Assembly: GCA_009698975.1 (NCBI GenBank)
Contig: WLPB01000025.1
Coordinates: 1-9,933 of the forward strand
Length of the DNA: 9,933 nt
Source: Actinomycetota bacterium
GTDB taxonomy: Bacteria; Actinomycetota; Actinomycetes; Nanopelagicales; Nanopelagicaceae
Direction: 5' to 3'
Each line of letters opens with the position of its first letter. The stretch's first letter is position 1. Positions 1 to 7,186 of this stretch are shown one piece after another. Under the pieces are notes generated by a model. The model saw nothing but the letters and a program-made list of their open reading frames with translations. It had not been told where the DNA came from and did not search any database. The translations under genes and the position numbers were made by a program.

Positions 1-2
1 CT

Positions 3-503
3 AAGGGAACCATCACACAGGCACAAGCTGATGCAATCATGGCAGCACATACTGCAGCAGATGCAGCGCGTGATGCACTTCGTCCGCCAAAGGGTCCAAA
101 AGATGGCAAGGGTGGATTAGATGCAAAGCTTGCAATTGTTGCTTCGACACTAGGAATTGATTCAACAACAGTAATGACACGCATTAAGGCTGGCGAAACT
201 CTTGCAGCAATTGCTGGAGCAAAGACACCTGCACTTATCGCAGCACTTGTTGCTGATGAGACAAAGCGTATTGATGACGCAGTTACCGCTGGAAAGTTAA
301 CTGCTGCGCAAGCAACAACACTCAAAGCTGGTCTCGTTGCTCATGTAACGGAGGAAGTAAATTCTCCTGCTCCGTTGCGTGGACCAAAAGACGGTAAGGG
401 TGGCAAGGGTGGACGTGGTGATCACGGACCTCGCGGTATGGGTGGTGGCATGGGTGGAAACTCGGGCGCACCAGTAATCCCAGCACCAACTCCAACAAAC
501 TAA
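3..503 (+). CDS. Repeat protein with Gly/Lys-rich linkers, 5'-truncated
   Basis: The reading frame is open to the window edge, so the true start lies upstream; the ATG at 39 is internal. The visible part holds the end of one helical repeat (a GTITQAQADAI-type helix at the window edge) and a full second copy: an LGI-start helix, then a KAGETLAAIA segment, then a GKLTAAQA helix. Each copy is followed by the linker GPKDGKGG (nt 93-116 and 381-404). The tail is very rich in Gly, Lys, Arg and Pro and ends in PAPTPTN. Helical repeats of the LGI...L..GK(S/T)LA.IA type are common in Gram-positive proteins of unknown function, often secreted, but the N-terminus that would show a signal peptide is outside the window. 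Codons are strongly biased to A-ending Ala and Thr. It is closed by the hairpin terminator at 538-574. No specific function can be assigned. Confidence 0.75.
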   Translation, partial: KGTITQAQADAIMAAHTAADAARDALRPPKGPKDGKGGLDAKLAIVASTLGIDSTTVMTRIKAGETLAAIAGAKTPALIAALVADETKRIDDAVTAGKLTAAQATTLKAGLVAHVTEEVNSPAPLRGPKDGKGGKGGRGDHGPRGMGGGMGGNSGAPVIPAPTPTN

Positions 504-537
504 GCAAGGTTCTTCAAGTAGTTCTCTCAATGGGTAG

Positions 538-574
538 AAAACCCGCCGTGCAGCCCCATCGCATGGCGGGTTTT
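538..574 (+). terminator. Intrinsic terminator between the repeat protein and rpiB
   Basis: An inverted repeat pairs 538-551 with 561-574: 14 base pairs with one G-U, a GC-rich core (cccgcc/ggcggg) and a 9-nt loop. The stem is flanked by AAAA on the left arm and TTTT on the right, so it can work in either direction. It lies 34 bp after the stop at 503 and should stop transcription before rpiB. Confidence 0.85.
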
Positions 575-609
575 CGCATCTGCAAAAGGTTTACGTGCTT
601 GAATTGACC

Positions 610-1071
610 ATGCGCATTCATATCGGCAGCGATCATGCTGGGCTTACATTTAAGAACGAACTCATCGAGCATCTCGTAAACAATGGCCACGACGTCACCG
701 ACCATGGACCCTATGAATTTGATGCCCTCGATGACTATCCCGACTTCTGTATTCCAACTGCGATTGCTGTCTCTAAGGATTCCGCTGCGCTAGGAATCGT
801 CCTAGGTGGATCTGGCAATGGCGAACAGATGGCGGCAAATAAGGTCAAGGGTGCACGCGCTGCTCTGGTCTGGTCTGTGGCAACTGCAAAATTAGCTCGC
901 GAACATAACAATGCAAATATCATCTCTGTTGGAGAGCGCGAACATAGCGCTGCAGAGGTAAAAGAATTTATTGATGCCTTTATTGCAACGCCATTTTCTG
1001 GCGATGAACGCCATGTGCGGCGAATTTCAAAGATTTCTCAGTATGAAACTGACGGAACGCTAGATATCTAA
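610..1071 (+). CDS. rpiB: Ribose-5-phosphate isomerase B
   Basis: Cytosolic isomerase interconverting ribose 5-phosphate and ribulose 5-phosphate in the non-oxidative pentose phosphate pathway; 153 aa, normal for the RpiB/LacAB family. The N-terminal GSDHAG phosphate/substrate motif is at residues 6-11. GGSGNGEQ at 66-73 is the active-site loop: as in the M. tuberculosis enzyme, Gly replaces the catalytic Cys of E. coli RpiB, and Glu72 should be the base (Glu75 in M. tuberculosis numbering). AANKV and AREHNNAN follow as in actinobacterial homologues. ATG 610 is chosen because MRI.IGSDHAG is the usual family start. A GTG at 595 would add five residues and has AAAGG 5 nt upstream, so it remains possible. 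The gene stands alone after a terminator and its stop abuts that of trmB. Confidence 0.95.
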   Translation: MRIHIGSDHAGLTFKNELIEHLVNNGHDVTDHGPYEFDALDDYPDFCIPTAIAVSKDSAALGIVLGGSGNGEQMAANKVKGARAALVWSVATAKLAREHNNANIISVGEREHSAAEVKEFIDAFIATPFSGDERHVRRISKISQYETDGTLDI

Positions 1072-1731
1072 TTACTTCTTAAAATACCTAAAGTCATTTA
1101 CTTGATGCTCCTTGGTAATTCCTTGTCCCTCAAATCGTGTAGTCGGTCTCCACTCGGGGCGGTCAATCTTTCCGCCGGCGAATAAGTGCGAGGATGCAAA
1201 GACCTCTTCAATCCATTCTGCGTAAGGAACCCAATCAGTGGCAATGTGAATGAAACCACCATCTTTAATCTTGGCGGCAATGAGCGCAAGAAATTCGACA
1301 TTGACGATTCGTCGCTTGTTATGACGCTTCTTCGGCCATGGATCTGGGAAAAATAGGTGTACGCCATCAAATGATTTATCGGCAAACATATCGTGGAGCA
1401 CTACGTGGACATCTCCCTGAATTACTCGCAGATTAGTTAAACCATGTTCATGAATCAATGCGAAGAGTTTTCCCACTCCGGGGCGATGAACGTCGACTGC
1501 AATAAATCCTTTTTCAGGAAAGGCTTTGCCGATCAGCGCAGTTGCCTCCCCCATGCCAAAGCCGATCTCCATGATGACTTCCTTGGCCTCTGGAAATAAT
1601 TGCTGAAGGTCAATATGGTCTTGGCTTTGCTCGATTCCATAATCACCCCAATGCTTATCAAGGGCAATCTGCTGAGGGCCAGTGATTCGGGTTCCGCGGA
1701 TTCTGTAGCTGCGTACCGTCGGCTCTTCCAT
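1072..1731 (-). CDS. trmB: tRNA (guanine-N7-)-methyltransferase TrmB
   Basis: SAM-dependent enzyme that makes m7G at position 46 in the variable loop of tRNAs. The 219-aa product shows the whole family pattern: N-terminal RGTRIT.PQQ; SAM-binding EIGFGMG at 55-61; acidic VDVH at 79-82; FFPDPWPKKRHNKRRI at 127-142, whose Asp130 is the expected catalytic Asp; TDW at 165-167; and the C-terminal TTRFEGQGI (197-205), matching the T.FE.RG signature. Length is normal for the single-subunit bacterial form. The ATG at 1731 has no good Shine-Dalgarno, but TAGGAT lies 6 nt upstream (1738-1743), which suggests a leaderless mRNA. It converges on rpiB with no gap and is divergent from pepN. Confidence 0.95.
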   Translation of the reverse strand: MEEPTVRSYRIRGTRITGPQQIALDKHWGDYGIEQSQDHIDLQQLFPEAKEVIMEIGFGMGEATALIGKAFPEKGFIAVDVHRPGVGKLFALIHEHGLTNLRVIQGDVHVVLHDMFADKSFDGVHLFFPDPWPKKRHNKRRIVNVEFLALIAAKIKDGGFIHIATDWVPYAEWIEEVFASSHLFAGGKIDRPEWRPTTRFEGQGITKEHQVNDFRYFKK

Positions 1732-1737
1732 ATGCGC

Positions 1738-1743
1738 ATCCTA
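1738..1743 (-). promoter_or_regulatory. Candidate -10 element of trmB (leaderless)
   Basis: On the minus strand this reads TAGGAT, a TANNNT hexamer, followed by 6 nt (GCGCAT) and the trmB ATG. That spacing would place the transcription start at or next to the start codon. No -35 was recognised, which is usual for actinobacterial leaderless promoters. Confidence 0.5.
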
Positions 1744-1827
1744 ATCTGCCTATGACTAAAGGGCTCCCGCATGGTTTGATTGCCTCATAGAGCGCGAATT
1801 AAACGCCTCACAATAGAGACCATATAT

Positions 1828-1833
1828 AAGGAG
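1828..1833 (+). promoter_or_regulatory. Shine-Dalgarno site that sets the pepN start
   Basis: AAGGAG sits 6 nt before the GTG at 1840. This decides for GTG 1840 over the longer TTG start at 1780, which would add 20 residues with no family resemblance. The PGVNLTRAEA that follows GTG 1840 is the usual N-terminus of actinobacterial PepN. Confidence 0.8.
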
Positions 1834-1839
1834 TCAGCC

Positions 1840-4374
1840 GTGCCAGGAGTAAATCTCACCAGAGCAGAAGCACAAGAGCGTTCATCAATTCTCAAGGTGC
1901 ATTCATATGAAGTCGATCTCGATCTGACCACCGGAAGTGAAACCTTTATTGTAAAAACTCTCGTGAAGTTCGATGGCCTTAAGCCTGGAGCTACAACTTT
2001 TATTGATGCAGTGGGTAAGTCTGTAATCAAAGCTGAGTTCAACGGCGCAGCCTTTGATACCAAGTTCGATGGAGAATCAATTTACTTGCCGCCGCTTGCC
2101 GCATCCAATGAGCTCTATGTCGAGCTCGAAGGAATCTACTCACATTCAGGTGAAGGTCTTCACCGATTTGAAGATCCCGCAGATGGAGAGGTCTACCTCT
2201 ATACCCAGCATGAGGTACCAGATGCTCGTCGTACATTTGTCTGTTTTGATCAACCAGACCTCAAGGCAACATTTGCAATCACGGCAAAGGTTCCAGGTCA
2301 CTGGGAAGTTATTTCAAATAACCCAGTGAAGTCGAAAGAAGATATCGGAACAGATAAGAAGTGGACATTTACCACCACTCCCCTGCTCTCAACATATTTG
2401 ACTGCGCTCGTAGCCGGTCCGTATCACAAGGTCGAAAGCGAATATAAGGGCGCGAAGGTTGTTCCGCTTGGTCTCTATTGCCGCAAGTCACTTGCAGAAC
2501 ATATGGACTCAGAAGAGCTCTTTGATATTACTCGTCGCGGTTTTGCTGCCTTCGAGAAAGATTTCGGCCTTGCTTACCCATTCGATAAGTACGACCAAAT
2601 TGCTGTAGCAGAATTTAACGCCGGAGCAATGGAGAATGCCGGCTGCGTGACATTTGCCGAAAATTACTTTGTCTTCCGCTCAAAGGTGACCGATAAGGAA
2701 TACAACTGGCGCGCAAATGTGATTCTTCACGAGATGGCACATATGTGGTTCGGTGACCTCGTCACAATGACATGGTGGGATGACCTATGGCTCAATGAGT
2801 CATTTGCTGAGTGGGCTTCGTATCACACACTCGCATACGCAACTCGCTTTACAAACTCATGGACAGTATTTAATGCAGAGCGCAAGAACTGGGCATACCG
2901 CCAAGATCAGCTCTCATCTACCCACCCCATTGCAGTTGATATGTATGACCTCGAAGCAGTTAAAACTAACTTCGATGGAATTACATATGCAAAGGGCGCT
3001 TCGGTCTTGCAGCAACTTGTTGCCTACGTTGGCCTAGAAGCATTTATCGCAGGACTTAAGAAGTACTTCGAAAAGCATGCCTGGGGTAACACAACTCTTA
3101 ATGATTTAATCGTTGAACTTGAAGCATCTTCAGGTCGCGACCTTAAGCCATGGATTGCTACCTGGCTGCAGACATCAGGTGTAAATACCTGGCGCCCTGA
3201 GCTTGTTATCGATGGAGATACATATTCATCCGTAGCAGTGAAGCAAGAAGCTCCACTTGTTCCAGCGGGTTCAACTGAACTTCGTCCACACCGCATGGCA
3301 GTTGGTCTCTACGACATCGCCGGCGGCAAAGTTGTTCTTCGCAAGCGCATCGAACTCGATGTTGCTGATGCAACAACAGTTGTTCCTGAACTTGCTGGCG
3401 AGAAGACTGCAGATCTTGTAGTTCTCAATGATGGGGATTTGTCTTACGGCAAACTCCGCTTTGATGAGCGAAGCATTGCAACGCTAAAGAGCCACCTCGG
3501 AAATATCGAAGATTCATTGACCCGCGCACTTGCATGGTCAGCTGTCTGGGATATGACTCGTGACGGCGAACTTGCGGCAAGCGATTATGTTCCAATGGTG
3601 CTGGCAGCCCTTGCCTCAGAATCAGATGTGGCAGTAGTTGCAACACAGTTGCTTCAACTAGGTACATCGGTTGAACTGTATGCAGCAGATAAGAATCGTG
3701 AAGCTCTCCGTGCGCAACTTGCTGACGGTGTTGAAAAGCTCCTCGACGGAGCAGCAGCAGGCAGTGACTTACAGCTTCAATACGTTCGTAGCTTCGCATC
3801 AACTGCTAAATCACCTACACAGGTTGAAAAAGTCCGTTCAATTCTTGATGGAAAAGTTGCTGGCGTCACTGTTGATGCCAATCTTCGCTGGACACTTCTG
3901 AATTCATTAGTCGAGCGCGGTGCAGCAACTGTCGCAGAAGTTGAGGCAGAACTTACAAACGATAAGAGTGCAGACGGCGAGAAGGCGGCAGCATTTGGTC
4001 GCGCAGTAGTGCCTGATGCATCCGTAAAGGCTGCGGCTTGGGAGCTTGCAACAACGACAGAGCTCTCAAATCACATTCAGCTTCAAACTCTGATGGGATT
4101 CAATCGCGCAAGTCAACGTGAGCTCACAGCGGGCTATGTTGATAAGTACTTTGATCTCATTCTTGGATACTGGACATCACATACCTACGAATATGCATAC
4201 AACGTTACCGCCGTAGGATTTCCTACCTACCAGGTATCAGATTCGTTGCTGAAGAAGACCGAAGGATGGCTTGCAGGTGCCGGAAAAGATGCACCAATCG
4301 GACTTCACAGAGCTATATCTGAACAACGTGATGCTCTTGTGCGTGCACTGAAGGCGCAGGCCAAAGATAACTAA
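1840..4374 (+). CDS. pepN: Aminopeptidase N (M1 family zinc metallopeptidase)
   Basis: Cytosolic M1 aminopeptidase that removes N-terminal residues from peptides in the last steps of protein turnover; 844 aa, typical of the actinobacterial PepN family. An N-terminal beta-rich domain precedes the catalytic domain, which has the exopeptidase motif GAMENAG at 262-268, zinc ligands and catalytic Glu in HEMAH (297-301), the third ligand Glu320 in NESFAEW, and a TYAKGA segment whose Tyr383 is the expected transition-state-stabilising residue. After about residue 430 comes an ERAP1-C-like helical region rich in Ala, Leu and Glu. All catalytic residues are present, so it should be active. It starts at GTG 1840 with AAGGAG 6 nt upstream. 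The stop overlaps that of the convergent small membrane protein by 4 bp, and no terminator hairpin was seen. Confidence 0.97.
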   Translation: MPGVNLTRAEAQERSSILKVHSYEVDLDLTTGSETFIVKTLVKFDGLKPGATTFIDAVGKSVIKAEFNGAAFDTKFDGESIYLPPLAASNELYVELEGIYSHSGEGLHRFEDPADGEVYLYTQHEVPDARRTFVCFDQPDLKATFAITAKVPGHWEVISNNPVKSKEDIGTDKKWTFTTTPLLSTYLTALVAGPYHKVESEYKGAKVVPLGLYCRKSLAEHMDSEELFDITRRGFAAFEKDFGLAYPFDKYDQIAVAEFNAGAMENAGCVTFAENYFVFRSKVTDKEYNWRANVILHEMAHMWFGDLVTMTWWDDLWLNESFAEWASYHTLAYATRFTNSWTVFNAERKNWAYRQDQLSSTHPIAVDMYDLEAVKTNFDGITYAKGASVLQQLVAYVGLEAFIAGLKKYFEKHAWGNTTLNDLIVELEASSGRDLKPWIATWLQTSGVNTWRPELVIDGDTYSSVAVKQEAPLVPAGSTELRPHRMAVGLYDIAGGKVVLRKRIELDVADATTVVPELAGEKTADLVVLNDGDLSYGKLRFDERSIATLKSHLGNIEDSLTRALAWSAVWDMTRDGELAASDYVPMVLAALASESDVAVVATQLLQLGTSVELYAADKNREALRAQLADGVEKLLDGAAAGSDLQLQYVRSFASTAKSPTQVEKVRSILDGKVAGVTVDANLRWTLLNSLVERGAATVAEVEAELTNDKSADGEKAAAFGRAVVPDASVKAAAWELATTTELSNHIQLQTLMGFNRASQRELTAGYVDKYFDLILGYWTSHTYEYAYNVTAVGFPTYQVSDSLLKKTEGWLAGAGKDAPIGLHRAISEQRDALVRALKAQAKDN

Positions 4375-4610
4375 GCGATAAAAGTGATGAAGTCGCTATC
4401 GTCCGTGTTGCGGGTGGTAGCGACTTTTTCTTTCTTCTCTGAACCGTGCGCAAACCACGCGATGCCGCCGATAACAACGAACAAGATCACAGGTGCCGCG
4501 ACGAAGTAGGTGAAGGTCTGGGTTGCAGTAAGGCCCTCGCCAGGCTGAGCATTGCCCTCTTGAGCAATCATTGGCAAGAGGTTTGTAAGCTGAGATAGAG
4601 GCTTAATCAT
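4371..4610 (-). CDS. Small single-pass membrane protein
   Basis: A 79-aa product with one clear membrane helix at about 33-54 (FTYFVAAPVILFVVIGGIAW) after a polar N-terminal stretch with the segment GLTATQT. A basic SEKKEK patch follows and then an acidic tail. By the positive-inside rule the C-terminus is probably cytosolic. Small proteins of this design, TPTQT plus one helix, occur in actinobacteria without known function as far as I recall; I did not match it to a named family. ATG 4610 is chosen because TAGACT lies 7 nt upstream and the frame before it overlaps mscS. ATG 4571 (residue 14) is a possible shorter start. It is divergent from mscS across 25 bp and its stop overlaps the pepN stop. 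Confidence 0.65.
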   Translation of the reverse strand: MIKPLSQLTNLLPMIAQEGNAQPGEGLTATQTFTYFVAAPVILFVVIGGIAWFAHGSEKKEKVATTRNTDDSDFITFIA

Positions 4611-4617
4611 GGGGTTG

Positions 4618-4623
4618 AGTCTA
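4618..4623 (-). promoter_or_regulatory. Candidate -10 element of the small membrane protein gene
   Basis: The minus strand reads TAGACT, 7 nt before the ATG at 4610, which fits a leaderless start. It overlaps by 2 bp the candidate -10 hexamer of mscS on the other strand. No -35 was seen. Confidence 0.4.
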
Positions 4624-4627
4624 TCCT
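4622..4627 (+). promoter_or_regulatory. Candidate -10 element of mscS-like gene
   Basis: TATCCT lies 8 nt before the ATG at 4636, where there is no Shine-Dalgarno, which fits a leaderless transcript. It overlaps the opposite-strand TAGACT at 4618-4623. If translation instead begins at ATG 4609, this hexamer is inside the coding region and is not the promoter. Confidence 0.4.
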
Positions 4628-4635
4628 TACTGCCT

Positions 4636-5181
4636 ATGAGCGAGCGAACACAGGAAGTACTTGATTGGTTTAGTGGCGCACCACTGCGCGTCCTGATTGT
4701 CTTCGTTGTGGCGATTATCAGCCACAGCCTCGGAAAGCGTGCCATCAATCGCGCCGTAGCTAAATTAGCTTCAGCCGATATAAAACTCGGACCTGGTCAG
4801 GTTGCTCGCCAAGCAGAACGGGCGCGAACAATTGGGACTGTCCTCACATCAACTTTCTCAGCCTTTGTGTGGCTCGTTGCCTTTGGAATGATTCTCGGAG
4901 AATTTGGTTTTGATCTTGGCCCGGTTATCGCATCGGCCGGAATCGTCGGTGTTGCAATCGGTCTTGGCGCACAGACTCTCGTCAAAGATATTCTCTCTGG
5001 AATTTTCATGCTGGTTGAAGATCAGTACGGTGTCGGAGACACAGTCAAAGTTGGAGAAGTCGAAGGAGCGGTCGAGCAAGTAGGACTGCGCATCACAACT
5101 GTTCGCGATAGCGCCGGAACCTTGTGGTACCTACGCAATGGTGAAATTCTGGTCGTTGGTAATAAATCCAAGAAGCGTTAA
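4636..5181 (+). CDS. MscS-family mechanosensitive channel, short form
   Basis: Inner-membrane channel protein expected to release solutes on hypo-osmotic shock. The 181-aa product has membrane segments at about 15-35 and 66-90, then the pore helix TM3 with the Gly/Ala-rich ASAGIVGVAIGLGAQTLVKD (99-118), where the family packs its pore, followed by LSGIFMLVEDQYGVGD and the beta domain up to LRNGEILVVGN (166-176). It ends there in KSKKR, so the C-terminal alpha/beta cytosolic cage of E. coli MscS (286 aa) is missing. ATG 4636 is chosen for its TATCCT 8 nt upstream. ATG 4609, nine codons earlier, has AGAGG at 7 nt and is a real alternative. The stop directly abuts that of glbO. Confidence 0.88.
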   Translation: MSERTQEVLDWFSGAPLRVLIVFVVAIISHSLGKRAINRAVAKLASADIKLGPGQVARQAERARTIGTVLTSTFSAFVWLVAFGMILGEFGFDLGPVIASAGIVGVAIGLGAQTLVKDILSGIFMLVEDQYGVGDTVKVGEVEGAVEQVGLRITTVRDSAGTLWYLRNGEILVVGNKSKKR

Positions 5182-5574
5182 TTAATCTTCGAAAGAGTTA
5201 AGCAGGTGCTCAGCGGCGCCCTCTAGATATCGCCACAATTTTTCTTTTGCTTCATCCTGCATATTCATGCCATCGACTGCTTCGCGCATACATTGCAGCC
5301 ACGCATCCTTTGCAGCAGGTCCTATTTTGAATCCAGCATGGCGCATGCGAAGTCGAGGATGTCCACGTTCTTCTTGATAGGTAGTTGGGCCACCCCAATA
5401 TTGTGCGAGGAACATCTCGAGGCGTTTTGCAGCACCTGCCATATCGCGCTCCGGATACATCGGGCGCAGGATTTCATTTGTGGCAACTCGTGCATAGAAC
5501 TGCGAGACAAGATCGGCGAAGAAAACCTCTCCCCCAAATAGCTCGTAGTAATTCGTTGTATCGCGCTCTGCCAT
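5182..5574 (-). CDS. glbO: Group II truncated haemoglobin (TrHbO)
   Basis: Small haem protein of 130 aa that binds oxygen and other diatomic ligands; family members are linked to oxygen, NO or peroxide chemistry under low oxygen. Key positions all align to M. tuberculosis TrHbO with a +4 offset: Tyr27 (B10), Tyr40 (CD1), proximal His79 (F8) in HPRLRMRHAGF, and Trp92 (G8) in DAWLQCM. The group-typical YWGGP is at 59-63. The Tyr CD1 plus Trp G8 pair makes group II (GlbO) clear. ATG 5574 lacks a Shine-Dalgarno, but TAGATT is 6 nt upstream, so it can be transcribed leaderlessly apart from the TPR gene that ends 22 bp upstream. Its stop abuts the mscS stop. Confidence 0.95.
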   Translation of the reverse strand: MAERDTTNYYELFGGEVFFADLVSQFYARVATNEILRPMYPERDMAGAAKRLEMFLAQYWGGPTTYQEERGHPRLRMRHAGFKIGPAAKDAWLQCMREAVDGMNMQDEAKEKLWRYLEGAAEHLLNSFED

Positions 5575-5580
5575 GCAACA

Positions 5581-5586
5581 AATCTA
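5581..5586 (-). promoter_or_regulatory. Candidate -10 element of glbO (leaderless)
   Basis: The minus strand reads TAGATT, then 6 nt (TGTTGC), then the glbO ATG. It lies in the 22-bp gap after the TPR gene, so glbO may have its own promoter and need not depend on read-through. Confidence 0.5.
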
Positions 5587-5596
5587 CTCTTGCGCG

Positions 5597-7180
5597 CTAG
5601 ATATATGTGGGTTCGTAACCGCCAGCCGCCTCACAACGCTTGCGATATTCCTCACTCTTAGCAAGATCTCCCTGCTTTTCATAAATCTTGGATAGATAAA
5701 AAGAAGCTTCATCTTCTGCGAATTTATCTTCCCGGTCGAGTGCTATTTCAAAACATTTGATTGCCATCTCAAAATTTCCCTGTATGTAATGCGCCACGCC
5801 CCAGTTGGACATTGCATTTGTTGATTGATCTTTAACATCTAATCTAAATGCTGTCGGTGCATAAAAATCAAATGCCCCCCAATACTCATTGGGTATAAAT
5901 ATTGAATACATTCCATCGTTCAAACAAGAGGCGACAGCAGCATTCCCAATGCCTTCATCTCCGATCCATGCATAAAGGGAATTTTTCTGCTCTTGAGTCT
6001 TATCCGGTTCGTCGATACTCGCCCACAACTCCTCTGTTTGCTCTAAGAGGTCAAACACCTCTGGGGTCGGAATCCACCGATAGTAACCACCTTGCATTCC
6101 CGTATCAGCGAACTTTCTTTCCAATTGATTGCCACTAAATACCACGCCGTCAAAACAAAACGGAGATTCAGGCTCGTTGTGGTTCAAATAGCCGTCTTGG
6201 AGATATGAGTTAACTCGCACTAAACCGTCAGTGATACGGCTAAGAATTTGTAGCTGTGATTTAGAATCCTGTGTGCTAAAGAGCCATCCCATCTGCATTT
6301 GTTGAGGAGCTAAGATATTCAAGGCCGGGTAAGTGACTCGCTCTCCATTGCTGCGAGTGCCCACGGCCAGTAACTGAGCTCTATTTTCAATCTGCATGTG
6401 AGGAATCGGAAATTGTGCCTCGTTCAGCCCAGAAAATGCTAAAGACCGTGACATATTCATAATAGAAGATGGAAATGGTGTCTCTGCTAAATAGAAGAGA
6501 GATTTGGCAAGCCATGGGAGGTAAATCTCCCGCGACCAATCATCAAAGGCCAATACCCCTCGCTCGCGTTCTTCTTTTGAAAGATTTATCTCAACAATCG
6601 AGTCTGGATCCTCTATGTCAGTAAGAATCTCATAGTAGTTTCGTCCCAGCATAGGACGTGAGCCATATAGAACTGGAGAGTGCCAGTAACACTCTTCATT
6701 CCCTTCTGCATTTCTATAGATAACGAATGACTGCATGAATCTCGACCCAAAATAAGTCTCCCACGGTAGGTGGACCCTAAGAGCAAATTCATCATCCACT
6801 TCGACAAATTGGAAATCATCAATCAAGAGATTGTTCTCGAAGTAATACACCATCTCGTTATCATCTAAAGTTTTCAGGATACTCTTGCCGAGCTCCGATT
6901 GTAGAATTGGCACATATTCATATCCAATATTTGTCATTGATGCAGAAAATTCAGAGATAATCTTGTACTCATTACCCACTACCAATGATGTGTCGAGGGC
7001 AATTTTTGCCAAATCATCATAAGCAGTCCACTCTTTAAAGAGCGAATCGCGCACACTTTTAGGGTTGAATGACTCAAACCATGAATCAGCGAGTTCACTT
7101 GTTACCCGGCGCCCAACATGCAACCAATGCAGGGAAGCAGGAACCGACCCCTCTGGATAACTCATTTGCTTTTCGGCCAT
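5597..7180 (-). CDS. Unrecognised protein with C-terminal TPR repeats
   Basis: A 527-aa product that I cannot place in a named family. No signal peptide or membrane helix is seen, so it is probably cytosolic. About 450 N-terminal residues form a mixed alpha/beta, aromatic- and acid-rich region, with many Trp and Tyr and few Lys clusters. A DGMYSIFI stretch near 422-429 faintly recalls the DG.YPVY motif of DUF4241-like proteins, but this is weak. Residues about 453-521 read as two TPR units: NWGVAHYIQGNFEMAIKCFE and then a LSKIYEKQGDLAKSEEYRKR repeat. ATG 7180 is preferred to the adjacent GTG 7183 because GATAAT lies 6 nt before it; MSYPEG at residue 6 is another option. By eye the gene is more AT-rich than its neighbours and interrupts an otherwise conserved neighbourhood, so it may be accessory. 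It could share transcription with glbO, 22 bp downstream. Confidence 0.7.
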   Translation of the reverse strand: MAEKQMSYPEGSVPASLHWLHVGRRVTSELADSWFESFNPKSVRDSLFKEWTAYDDLAKIALDTSLVVGNEYKIISEFSASMTNIGYEYVPILQSELGKSILKTLDDNEMVYYFENNLLIDDFQFVEVDDEFALRVHLPWETYFGSRFMQSFVIYRNAEGNEECYWHSPVLYGSRPMLGRNYYEILTDIEDPDSIVEINLSKEERERGVLAFDDWSREIYLPWLAKSLFYLAETPFPSSIMNMSRSLAFSGLNEAQFPIPHMQIENRAQLLAVGTRSNGERVTYPALNILAPQQMQMGWLFSTQDSKSQLQILSRITDGLVRVNSYLQDGYLNHNEPESPFCFDGVVFSGNQLERKFADTGMQGGYYRWIPTPEVFDLLEQTEELWASIDEPDKTQEQKNSLYAWIGDEGIGNAAVASCLNDGMYSIFIPNEYWGAFDFYAPTAFRLDVKDQSTNAMSNWGVAHYIQGNFEMAIKCFEIALDREDKFAEDEASFYLSKIYEKQGDLAKSEEYRKRCEAAGGYEPTYI

Positions 7181-7186
7181 CACATA

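Noticed and set aside
1780..1839. Longer pepN start at TTG 1780
   Set aside because: The extra 20 residues do not resemble PepN, and GTG 1840 has AAGGAG at ideal spacing.
3425..3802. 125-aa minus-strand reading frame inside pepN
   Set aside because: Low-complexity His/Leu/Arg-rich shadow of a well supported gene on the other strand.
4611..4748. Longer N-terminus of the minus-strand small membrane protein
   Set aside because: It lies wholly opposite the mscS coding region and has no protein-like features; ATG 4610 fits better.
5182..5230. Frameshifted C-terminal remnant of MscS
   Set aside because: The sequence after the mscS stop is intact glbO on the opposite strand, and no MscS-like residues were seen in the other plus frames.
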